In this document: positions 43,522 to 51,838 of the stretch, piece after piece
How the letters are laid out: each line of letters opens with the position of its first letter
Numbering within the stretch: the stretch's first letter is position 1
Origin: Gallionellales bacterium 39-52-133
Lineage (GTDB): Bacteria; Pseudomonadota; Gammaproteobacteria; Burkholderiales; Gallionellaceae
NCBI GenBank assembly: GCA_002278935.1
Contig: NCJL01000008.1
Span: forward strand, 310,001-374,000
Length of the DNA: 64,000 nucleotides
Direction: 5' to 3'
Program-made: the position numbers and the translations under genes
Notes under the pieces: model-generated
What the model was told of the DNA's origin: nothing
Database searches by the model: none
The model's input: the letters and a program-made list of their open reading frames with translations, nothing else

Positions 43522-44163
43522 ATGACCGCTATTGCACCTGACGCACTGCTTTTTATCACGACCGGCTGTCCGAATTGCCCGGTAGTTTTGCAAGGGCTGA
43601 GTGATCTGGTCAAGCAGGCAACCATCGGCAAGCTCACTGTCGTCAATGTCGCAGCACACCCCGAGATGGCCGCCGAATACGGCGTGCGCGCCGCTCCCTG
43701 GCTGCGCCTGGGTCCTTTCACCCTGACCGGTGCGCATAGCGCCGCAGAACTGCGGCAATGGGCGGCATGGAGCAGCGGCGAGGAAGGCATCATTCAATAT
43801 GTTGAGCATTTGCTTGCAGAAGGCGGCTTTAAACAGGCAGGCGTCTTCATCGCGGAAGATACGTCCAGACTTAAACCCTTACTTTCAATCGTTGCCGCTC
43901 CTGAAAAAAGCCTGGTGGTAAGAGCGGGTGTCAGCGCGCTGCTGGAAGCCTATACCAATACACCCGTATTACAGAACCTTCTGCCACAACTTGCAGAACT
44001 TACCCGCCATGCCGACCACCGCGTACGTGCCGACGCGTGCCATTTGCTGGGCCTGGCTGGCAGTCCGGCAGCGCGTTATTATCTTGAAGCATGTGTTAAC
44101 GACAGCAATGAGGAAGTGCGGGAAATTGCGGCTGAATCACTGCTTATGCTTGATGCAGCTTAG
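43522..44163 (+). CDS. Thioredoxin-like protein fused to HEAT-type repeats
   Basis: 213 aa. The N-terminal half is a thioredoxin-like fold with a CPNC redox pair (TTGCPNCPVVL, about residues 15-20) and a cis-Pro region (RAAPWLRL). The C-terminal half has HEAT/PBS-lyase-type repeats: a degenerate one, then HADHRVRADACHLLGLAGS and DSNEEVREIAAESLLML. CPNC is unusual next to CGPC and suggests altered redox potential. The stop codon TAG overlaps the end of the foldback element. GAGGA precedes the ATG. Partner proteins unknown. Confidence 0.7.
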   Translation: MTAIAPDALLFITTGCPNCPVVLQGLSDLVKQATIGKLTVVNVAAHPEMAAEYGVRAAPWLRLGPFTLTGAHSAAELRQWAAWSSGEEGIIQYVEHLLAEGGFKQAGVFIAEDTSRLKPLLSIVAAPEKSLVVRAGVSALLEAYTNTPVLQNLLPQLAELTRHADHRVRADACHLLGLAGSPAARYYLEACVNDSNEEVREIAAESLLMLDAA

Positions 44164-44326
44164 GAGTCTGTCGGACTTGAAGTAAATCGGCTGCAAATTC
44201 GTCTGGCCGGCGCATATTTCGCCACTTTTTTGGGCAATAGAATAACTATTGCCCTGCAAAATCGTCAAAATCTGCCCTCGCCCAGCCAAATTTTCGCTTC
44301 GATTCTTCAAGTCCGACAGTCTCCTA
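44161..44326. mobile_element. 166-bp foldback element (MITE-like) with 22-bp terminal inverted repeats
   Basis: The ends are 44161-44182 (TAGGAGTCTGTCGGACTT...) and 44305-44326 (...AAGTCCGACAGTCTCCTA), inverse copies with one mismatch; the pairing continues imperfectly inward. The centre has a hairpin (GGGCAATAG, AATAA, CTATTGCCC at 44232-44254). There is no coding capacity. A TA at each end fits insertion at a TA dinucleotide, as in Tc1/mariner-IS630-type elements (inference). The outer TAG on each strand serves as the stop of both flanking genes. Confidence 0.75.
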
Positions 44327-44689
44327 GGAAACTCGCTTTACTCTGCGTCTCTCATACAGCGCCACTATGCGCTCGCATAAAGCCGAATTAATTGCCCCGT
44401 TCAGTTCAGGGTGCGCAAGCCAGTATAAAGATTCCTCCACACAGCCATCGGGACCAAACTCAAATCCGATATCGGTGCGGCCACCCACAGCATTTGCCCA
44501 CGCCTGAATTTCCGCAGCCGAAAAATCAGCATGCTCAAACCGTTTCAAAACAGCCAGCACATGCTGTTTGGTGATGGTCGCCAAGGGTTTTTCACAGTAC
44601 CAGCCGTATACCGACAACTCCTGCAAAACGGCGCTTGCTGCTTTGGGGTCAGAAATCAACTCCACTACCAGATCCTTACGCTCACGCAT
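44324..44689 (-). CDS. Hypothetical protein, 121 aa
   Basis: Not recognised. The sequence is mixed alpha/beta and soluble: ELSVYGWYCEKPLATITKQHVLAVLKRFEHADFSA (split here by eye) then an AEIQAWANAVGGRTDIGFE segment and a basic C-terminus ERRRVKRVS. No motif or signal peptide is visible. The ATG at 44689 has AGGAG seven bases upstream. Its stop lies in the foldback element. Short gap (86 nt) to the next gene on the same strand. Confidence 0.6.
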   Translation of the reverse strand: MRERKDLVVELISDPKAASAVLQELSVYGWYCEKPLATITKQHVLAVLKRFEHADFSAAEIQAWANAVGGRTDIGFEFGPDGCVEESLYWLAHPELNGAINSALCERIVALYERRRVKRVS

Positions 44690-44775
44690 GGCCACTCTCC
44701 TTACGCAAATACAGGCAAACCGGTTTTACTAAATCAAGCAACGGAAGCTGCCGTTCTGAACTTCCTGCCGGCAAT

Positions 44776-45945
44776 TTATTCTTTAGGCCAATATTCAGTG
44801 CCTATACCCTCACCCAGATCGGCTTCAACCAGACGCCGCCGCACCTCCAGCAAACGTTCAATTAATTTGGGCTCAAGCTTGCTGTACGCCTCGGCATCGG
44901 GCGTCCTGTTCACCACCACGCCCAGCAACTCGGTAATCGCATTGCCGATCGAGTTCTGACTGATCGTCACGATCAGCTTGCCGGCATCGTTGCGGTAAAT
45001 CAGCTGCTTGAAAGCGGGCTGCCAGCGTATGGCATTGGCGTATTTCGCGTCCACGATACAGTGGTCGCGTACTTTCTTGGCGGTCTTCAGGAAATCATTA
45101 TTGAACAGCAGCACGCTTTCAACTTCTTTCGGGTAATAAATATCCGGTAACATCGGCGCGTTGCGCGAAGATACCTGCGAAAAAAAAGTGCGATAGAAAT
45201 CGATAAAACCTTTCAGCACTTCATCGTACTCTTTCCAGAACTGCACATCCCTGAGTGCCGCCGCACCGCCCTGAATTTCCCAGCTGGGCAAACCCTGCGG
45301 ATAGCCGGTGAGACCGATGCGGGCATCGTCCTCGCTGGCGGGCTTGAGAATTTTCAGGTCCAGTGCCTTGTCGAAAAAGTCGCGGTAAACATCGCGCATA
45401 TAAGCCTGAAACAGGCTGTGCTGTCCGCCGTCAGTCAGGTTGGGATTGTTGGCATCGGCCAGCTTTGCGTTGCGCAGCTCAGCCTTGGGAAAAACAATAA
45501 AGTGGTTATGCAGCATGCGGATACTGGGCACGCCGGGCGACGTCAGCGGCCACGTCGCATCCAGGCTAGCCTCGCCCGCCAGGATCAGCGCCTCATCCGG
45601 ATCAGGATATTGTTCCAGCATGTAATCGATAATGATCTGATTCATGCGGTTCCACACATGCTTCACATTGTCCGGCACCTGGGTGCGGCGCACCGGGCGG
45701 CCCAGCGGATTCAGCACCACCTGCGAGGTGTTATAGATAATCGAGCAGTCGAACGCCGTGCTGTGGCCCAATGCCTTGCGGTACAGCAACAGATTTTCCG
45801 GGTTCACCAGCAGGCCGTTGTTATGCACCAGGTCGTTGAGATTTTCCGTGCTGTTAAAAAATTCGTTGTGCTTCATGCCTTCCGGCACTTCAAGCGGAAT
45901 AGACCTGAAAGGAGTAACGATTTCGCGGGGGCCGGACTTGGTCAT
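44776..45945 (-). CDS. Conserved hypothetical protein, 389 aa, with an HNHF motif
   Basis: Full-length, soluble-looking protein with no signal peptide or membrane helix. The only suggestive motif is RMLHNHFIVFPK near residue 150, where His-Asn-His flanked by hydrophobic residues recalls HIT/GalT-type phosphoryl-transfer sites, but the rest does not let me assign that family. Two other recurrent-looking blocks are LGRPVRRTQVPDNVKHVWNR and SQNSIGNAITELLGVVVNRTPD. Codon use looks like its neighbours. No function is proposed. Confidence 0.75.
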   Translation of the reverse strand: MTKSGPREIVTPFRSIPLEVPEGMKHNEFFNSTENLNDLVHNNGLLVNPENLLLYRKALGHSTAFDCSIIYNTSQVVLNPLGRPVRRTQVPDNVKHVWNRMNQIIIDYMLEQYPDPDEALILAGEASLDATWPLTSPGVPSIRMLHNHFIVFPKAELRNAKLADANNPNLTDGGQHSLFQAYMRDVYRDFFDKALDLKILKPASEDDARIGLTGYPQGLPSWEIQGGAAALRDVQFWKEYDEVLKGFIDFYRTFFSQVSSRNAPMLPDIYYPKEVESVLLFNNDFLKTAKKVRDHCIVDAKYANAIRWQPAFKQLIYRNDAGKLIVTISQNSIGNAITELLGVVVNRTPDAEAYSKLEPKLIERLLEVRRRLVEADLGEGIGTEYWPKE

Positions 45946-45991
45946 TTATTCACTCCATAAAGGGAAAGCTGAAAATAAACCTGACTCATTG

Positions 45992-46018
45992 TAACATATT
46001 GATTATATTCAATATTTT
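45992..46018 (-). repeat. 27-bp intergenic IHF-like element, copy 5
   Basis: Minus strand: arm AAAATATTGAATAT, core AATCAATATGTTA. It lies 26 nt past the L,D-transpeptidase stop and 46 nt upstream of the 389-aa gene. Confidence 0.8.
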
Positions 46019-46044
46019 TAACATGCCGCACAGGTCAGTGATAG

Positions 46045-47033
<989 letters not shown>

Positions 47034-47144
47034 TTAGTTTAAGTTCAATCCTGGCGCCAATATACCTCAAACATTCAGATGCGTTGCATGCCCGTTTGCA
47101 GCATAATCCCGCACATACAAACACGTCACATAAGCAGGTATTCA

Positions 47145-48236
47145 GTGAGATCAACAGGGCTGGCAAGCATAGAACAACTGCATGAGTTTGATGTCATCAT
47201 CGATGTGCGCACACCGTCCGAATTCGCCGAGGACCACATTCCCGGCGCGCTTAATTTTCCCGTTTTGAGCGATGAAGAACGTGTGCGGGTCGGCACATTG
47301 CACAAACAATCCTCGTTCGAAGCCAAGAAAATCGGTGCCGCACTGATCGCGCGCAATATTGCAAACCATCTGGAAAAAAACTGGCTGGAGATGCCGCGCA
47401 CCTGGCATCCGCTGATTTACTGCTGGCGCGGCGGGCAGCGCAGCGGCGCGATGACGCATATTCTGCGCACCATCGGCTTTGCCGCCGAGCGGCTGGAAGG
47501 CGGCTATAAAGGCTATCGCCACCATGTGCTGGAGCAGCTTGAAATCATGCCCGCAACGCTGTCCTACATTGTGCTGTGCGGCCTCACCGGCAGCGGCAAA
47601 AGCCTGCTGCTCAACGCGCTGGAAAAAACGGGGGCGCAGGTGCTGGATCTGGAGGAGATTGCCAGACATCGCGGCTCGGTGCTGGGTGATATGCCCGACA
47701 TGCCGCAACCGGCACAGAAAGGTTTTGACAGCCAGTTGCTGGCAAAACTCAAAGCCTTAAATCCGGACCTGCCCGTCTATGTCGAATCGGAAAGTAAAAA
47801 AATCGGCACGATCCGCGTGCCCGACGCGCTGATACACAAAATGTGGGAAAGCCCCTGCCTGCGTCTCGAAACAAGCACCGCACTGCGCGTTGCGCTGCTG
47901 CGCCAGGAATACCAGCACTTCCTCGACAACCCCGCGTTGCTGCAACAGCAGCTGGACCGTTTGCGCGGCATGTACAGCAATGAACAACTGGCGAAATGGC
48001 AGACCATGTATTCGGAACATCGCTGGGACGAGTTTGTCGCCGAACTGTTGACCCTGCATTACGACCCGGCTTACACAAAATCCATCTACAGCCATTACCC
48101 CGGTTACGAACAGGCGCCGCAACTTTGTCTCAACACACTGGATAATAAAAGCTTTCAGGCACTCGCTGCGGAAGCGCTTGCCATGCACGATAATTTTGTC
48201 AACAATGGCAACAAGATTACACAGGAAGCAAGCTAG
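47145..48236 (+). CDS. mnmH: tRNA 2-selenouridine synthase
   Basis: Replaces sulfur by selenium in the 2-thiouridine of tRNA wobble bases, via a geranylated intermediate. An N-terminal rhodanese domain has the active Cys in IYCWRGGQRSGAM; a P-loop (CGLTGSGKSLLL) follows near residue 150; the C-terminal LELHYDPAY-like block (LLTLHYDPAYTKSI) is intact. GTG at 47145 gives 363 aa, the family length; the longer ORF starting at 47079 has a non-conserved head. No selD or other selenium gene is present here. The stop abuts the bcp start. Confidence 0.93.
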   Translation: MRSTGLASIEQLHEFDVIIDVRTPSEFAEDHIPGALNFPVLSDEERVRVGTLHKQSSFEAKKIGAALIARNIANHLEKNWLEMPRTWHPLIYCWRGGQRSGAMTHILRTIGFAAERLEGGYKGYRHHVLEQLEIMPATLSYIVLCGLTGSGKSLLLNALEKTGAQVLDLEEIARHRGSVLGDMPDMPQPAQKGFDSQLLAKLKALNPDLPVYVESESKKIGTIRVPDALIHKMWESPCLRLETSTALRVALLRQEYQHFLDNPALLQQQLDRLRGMYSNEQLAKWQTMYSEHRWDEFVAELLTLHYDPAYTKSIYSHYPGYEQAPQLCLNTLDNKSFQALAAEALAMHDNFVNNGNKITQEAS

Positions 48237-48698
48237 ATGCCCACAACGGAAGTAGCAGATTTCACCCTCCCCGCCACCGACGGCGCGAATTTCCAGCTTC
48301 ATGCAACCCGAGGCAAATCACTCGTCATATTCTTTTATCCAAAAGACAACACGCCGGGCTGCACCACCGAGAGCCAGCAATTCCGCGATCTGTATGAGGA
48401 ATTCAGAAAAGCCAATTGCGAGGTCGTGGGCATTTCGCGTGACAGCCTGAAGTCTCACGAAAATTTCAAAGCCAAATTCAGCCTGCCCTATGCTCTGCTG
48501 TCCGACAGCGAGGAAAAGGTATGCGAACAGTTTGCTGTCATGAAACTGAAGAACATGTATGGTAAACAGGTGCGTGGCATTGAACGCAGCACCTTTGTGC
48601 TGGATGCCGCCGGCAAGCTGGTCAAGGAATGGCGCGGCCTGAAAGCGGATGGCCACGCGCAGCAAGTTCTCGATTTCGTCCGTACCCTTAACCAATAG
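48237..48698 (+). CDS. bcp: Peroxiredoxin, BCP/PrxQ type
   Basis: Thiol peroxidase that reduces hydrogen peroxide and organic hydroperoxides. The peroxidatic Cys is in YPKDNTPGCTTESQQF (about residue 42); a resolving Cys five residues later is absent (usually C-x4-C), while Cys in EANCEVVG-like KANCEVVGIS and EEKVCEQF may serve instead. 153 aa. It begins directly after the mnmH stop and is followed by the PhoH gene ten bases later. Confidence 0.95.
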   Translation: MPTTEVADFTLPATDGANFQLHATRGKSLVIFFYPKDNTPGCTTESQQFRDLYEEFRKANCEVVGISRDSLKSHENFKAKFSLPYALLSDSEEKVCEQFAVMKLKNMYGKQVRGIERSTFVLDAAGKLVKEWRGLKADGHAQQVLDFVRTLNQ

Positions 48699-48708
48699 AA
48701 GGAAACTC

Positions 48709-50130
48709 ATGCCTACCCACAAAACACCGGCCGAAACCAACTCTCCTGTTAAATTATTTGTGCTGGACACCAACGTGCTGATGCACGACCCGACCAGCCT
48801 GTTTCGCTTTGAAGAACACGATGTGTATCTGCCGATGTATGTGCTGGAAGAACTGGACAACAACAAAAAGGGGATGACCGAAGTTGCGCGCAATGCGCGC
48901 CAGGCCAGCCGCTTCCTCGATTCGCTGGTGAGCAGCGCCTCCATCAATATCGAAGAAGGCGTGCCTTTGCAGGCGCTGGGCAACAAGGCGGCCACGGGTC
49001 GCCTGTTCCTGCAAACCCAGTTCATCACACAGGACTTGCCGCAAACGCTGGCCAACGGCAAAGCCGACAATGCGATTATTGGCGTGGTCATGTTCCTGCG
49101 CAAACAGCAGAGCAAGCGCGAAATTATCCTGGTGAGCAAGGATATCAACATGCGCATCAAGGCGCGCGCGCTGGGCATGGATGCGCAGGATTACTTCAAC
49201 GACAAGGTGCTGGAAGATTCCGACCTGCTCTATACCGGCGTGAAATTATTGCCTGCCGATTTCTGGGAAAAGCACGGCAAGGACATGAAATCAGGCTCGC
49301 AGAACGGCCACACTTTTTACGACATCACAGGGCCATTGTGCCGTGACCTGCTGGTGAACGAATTTGTGTATCAGGAAACCGAGGGCGCGACGCCGTTTCA
49401 TGCGGTGGTCACCGAGCAGAACGGCGACACCGCGATGCTGCGCACGCTTACCGACTACAGCCACCAGAAAAATGCGATCTGGGGCATCACCGCGCGCAAC
49501 CGCGAGCAGAGCTTTGTGCTGAATCTGCTGATGAATCCGGAGATCGATTTCGTCACCCTGCTCGGCCAGGCCGGCACCGGCAAGACCCTGCTGACACTGG
49601 CTGCCGGCCTGATGCAGACACTGGAAACCAAGCGCTATTCGGAGATTATCATTACCCGCGTGACTGTGCCGGTGGGCGAGGATATCGGCTTCCTGCCCGG
49701 CACCGAAGAGGAAAAAATGAATCCGTGGATGGGCGCGCTGGACGACAATCTGGACGTGCTCAACAAGTCCGACGATGAAAGCGGCGATTGGGGGCGTGCC
49801 GCCACGCGCGACCTGATTCGCAGCCGCATCAAGGTCAAGTCGCTCAACTTCATGCGCGGCCGCACCTTCCTCAATAAATTCCTGATTATCGACGAAGCAC
49901 AAAACCTGACTCCCAAACAGATGAAAACCCTCATCACCCGCGCCGGCCCCGGCACCAAGGTGGTGTGCATGGGCAATATCGCGCAGATCGACACGCCCTA
50001 TCTGTCGGAAGGCAGCTCGGGCCTGACCTATGTGGTGGATAGATTCAAGGGCTGGGAGCACAGCGGCCATGTCACGCTGCAACGCGGCGAAAGGTCCAGA
50101 CTGGCGGATCATGCTGGAGAAGTGCTTTAA
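48709..50130 (+). CDS. PIN-domain / PhoH-family ATPase (YlaK-like)
   Basis: 473 aa with an N-terminal PIN nuclease domain (LFVLDTNVLMHDP, acidic cluster with Asp and later DNAIIGVV and SKDINMRIKA) and a C-terminal PhoH ATPase domain with Walker A LGQAGTGKTLL near residue 290 and Walker B LIIDEAQNLTP. This PIN-PhoH fusion is thought to be an RNA helicase-nuclease (PhoH2-like). ATG at 48709 is preceded by AAGGA. Third gene of the mnmH-bcp-phoH run. Confidence 0.94.
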   Translation: MPTHKTPAETNSPVKLFVLDTNVLMHDPTSLFRFEEHDVYLPMYVLEELDNNKKGMTEVARNARQASRFLDSLVSSASINIEEGVPLQALGNKAATGRLFLQTQFITQDLPQTLANGKADNAIIGVVMFLRKQQSKREIILVSKDINMRIKARALGMDAQDYFNDKVLEDSDLLYTGVKLLPADFWEKHGKDMKSGSQNGHTFYDITGPLCRDLLVNEFVYQETEGATPFHAVVTEQNGDTAMLRTLTDYSHQKNAIWGITARNREQSFVLNLLMNPEIDFVTLLGQAGTGKTLLTLAAGLMQTLETKRYSEIIITRVTVPVGEDIGFLPGTEEEKMNPWMGALDDNLDVLNKSDDESGDWGRAATRDLIRSRIKVKSLNFMRGRTFLNKFLIIDEAQNLTPKQMKTLITRAGPGTKVVCMGNIAQIDTPYLSEGSSGLTYVVDRFKGWEHSGHVTLQRGERSRLADHAGEVL

Positions 50131-50167
50131 ATTCCAGACTTCTCCAGCACCGCAGAGCGTGAACATT

Positions 50168-50290
50168 GTAGGGTGGGCAAGTTTTTCTGCCCACGCGGAA
50201 GCGTATGATCACGCTGGCAAATCCATAGTCAAAGTTGCAGGGATTTACGGCGGCTCAGCGTGGGCAAGATGAAACCATGCCCACCCTACG
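50168..50290. repeat. Foldback intergenic repeat after the PhoH gene
   Basis: GTAGGGTGGGCA at 50168 pairs with TGCCCACCCTAC at the right end (about 50278-50289), and a nested TGCCCACGC pairs with GCGTGGGCA (about 50258). It resembles the GTAGGGTGGGCA family of intergenic repeats common in many bacteria. Confidence 0.7.
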
Positions 50291-50309
50291 ATACTGTATT
50301 ACAGCTACA

Positions 50310-50350
50310 CCACCCTCTCCCCAACCCTCTCCCGCTTGGGGAGAGGGTGG
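50310..50350. repeat. Perfect 15-bp inverted repeat just upstream of msrB
   Basis: CCACCCTCTCCCCAA and TTGGGGAGAGGGTGG pair exactly around an 11-nt loop (CCCTCTCCCGC). It ends 21 nt before the msrB ATG, close to its ribosome site. Confidence 0.75.
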
Positions 50351-50371
50351 CAAGGATAAAAAGGAACTTCC

Positions 50372-50767
50372 ATGAGCGACAAAATTAAAAAAACAGATGC
50401 GGACTGGCAAGCCGAACTATCCCCCGAGCAATATAAAATCTGCCGCCAGTGCGGCACCGAGCCCGCCTTCACCGGCGAATACTGGGACAAGCACGACACC
50501 GGCATCTACCAGTGCGCCTGCTGTGGTACCCCTTTGTTCAGCTCAAACACCAAATACGATTCGCGCAGCGGCTGGCCCAGTTACTGGCAACCCATACAGG
50601 CCGATGCAATTACCTCCCGCACCGACAGCAAATACGGCATGACCCGCACCGAAGTGTTATGCGCCCGCTGCGACGCGCACCTCGGCCATGTATTTGAAGA
50701 TGGCCCGCAGCCTACCGGATTGCGTTACTGCATAAACTCCGCATCTTTAAAATTTATCCCCACTTGA
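50372..50767 (+). CDS. msrB: Peptide-methionine (R)-S-oxide reductase
   Basis: Repairs the R-epimer of methionine sulfoxide. Zinc pairs CACCG and CARCD, substrate block [10 protein letters not shown], and catalytic [11 protein letters not shown] near the C-terminus are present. The N-terminal [16 protein letters not shown] has two additional Cys compared with many homologues, one of which may be the resolving residue. 131 aa. AAGGA precedes the ATG. Confidence 0.96.
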   Translation: MSDKIKKTDADWQAELSPEQYKICRQCGTEPAFTGEYWDKHDTGIYQCACCGTPLFSSNTKYDSRSGWPSYWQPIQADAITSRTDSKYGMTRTEVLCARCDAHLGHVFEDGPQPTGLRYCINSASLKFIPT

Positions 50768-50774
50768 GCTTCTT

Positions 50775-50801
50775 AAAATATTCAATATAATCAAAATGTT
50801 A
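50775..50801 (+). repeat. 27-bp intergenic IHF-like element, copy 6
   Basis: Arm AAAATATTCAATAT, core AATCAAAATGTTA. It lies only 7 nt past the msrB stop. Confidence 0.8.
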
Positions 50802-50950
50802 TATGTGAAATGCTTGATGGTCATTCCTGTTCACGGGCGTTTGCAGAATAGCCAGGCAGATATCAGATGGATATGGGTCCGTGTTAGTATTTGAAAAGAA
50901 GCAGAGCTCACTACAGTATTAATCAATTAACCTCAACAGCAGGAGGATTT

Positions 50951-51754
50951 ATGAAGCACTCCGATGATATTGACGACCCGCGCCGCAGGCTGCTGATACA
51001 GGCACTTGCCACCGGCGTATTCGCAGCCGGGCTGCCCGGCTCAAATGCACTGGCTGCCAGTATTTTCGGCAGCAAGCCTTCAAGACTCCCATCCAATAAA
51101 TCAATATACCGAATTTCAGGACAGGCTACCGTCAATGGCAAGGAAGCCACGCTGGAAACGCGCATCAAACCCGGTGACACTGTTAAAACCGCAAAGGACA
51201 GTGAAATCATCTTTGTTGTAAACGGCAACAATTCCATGATCCTGAGGGGAGACAGCCATCTGGTGCTTGAAAATACGCAGCCCAGAGCTGAGCCCCCAAA
51301 GGACACACGCAAAAATGTTGCGCCCAGAAAAGCAGAACCCGCAATCATCCAGCAGGAAACTTCATTTATCACCGGCCTGAAATTGTTTGCGGGAAGACTG
51401 CTTTCCGTTTCGCGCAACTCCCCAATGCGGGTTAACACAGCCACGGCCACCATCGGTATTCGCGGCACCGGTTTCTATGTCACATCCGATCCGGAAGAAA
51501 CATATTTCTGCACCTGTTACGGCTTAACGGACGTGGTCTCCAATTTCAATCCCAACAGCAAGGAAACCATCTCCGCCCAGCATCACGACAGACCTGTTTA
51601 TATCGTCAAAGATGCGCAGGGCAAAAATATCCGCAACGCCCCGATGATCGACCACTCCGACCAGGAACTCACACTGATCGAAACCCTGGTCGGTCGCACC
51701 ACCCCGTTTGTATTTGCGAATGACGCTTATAGTGCGCCGAGGCGTGATTACTAA
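50951..51754 (+). CDS. Tat-exported FecR-domain protein
   Basis: 267 aa. The N-terminus has a twin-arginine signal (DPRRRLLIQALATGVFAAG, then ALA near residue 35), so export of a folded protein is likely. A FecR-like domain spans about 60-215: IYRISGQATVNG, IKPGDTVKTAKDSEIIFVV, and the hallmark ATIGIRGTGFYV. The middle is basic and proline rich. CTCYG after the FecR core adds two Cys that could form a disulfide or bind a cofactor. AGGAGG lies four bases before the ATG. It is convergent with the cytochrome gene; a shared terminator separates them. FecR domains often sense surface signals; that role is inference. Confidence 0.8.
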   Translation: MKHSDDIDDPRRRLLIQALATGVFAAGLPGSNALAASIFGSKPSRLPSNKSIYRISGQATVNGKEATLETRIKPGDTVKTAKDSEIIFVVNGNNSMILRGDSHLVLENTQPRAEPPKDTRKNVAPRKAEPAIIQQETSFITGLKLFAGRLLSVSRNSPMRVNTATATIGIRGTGFYVTSDPEETYFCTCYGLTDVVSNFNPNSKETISAQHHDRPVYIVKDAQGKNIRNAPMIDHSDQELTLIETLVGRTTPFVFANDAYSAPRRDY

Positions 51755-51782
51755 GAAGCATTAAACTTCTACCGGACCAAGT

Positions 51783-51819
51783 AAAAAGGCCGTTCGTAAT
51801 CTTTACGAACGGCCTTTTT
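51783..51819. terminator. Bidirectional terminator between the FecR gene and the cytochrome gene
   Basis: A 17-bp stem AAAAAGGCCGTTCGTAA pairs with its exact inverse around a TCT loop, with A/T runs on both sides. Confidence 0.9.
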
Positions 51820-51838
51820 ATTCCCTGCAAATTTATCC

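Noticed and set aside
44232..44254. Hairpin in the foldback element as a terminator for both convergent genes
   Set aside because: The T run precedes the stem on the plus strand and no T run follows the stem on either strand.
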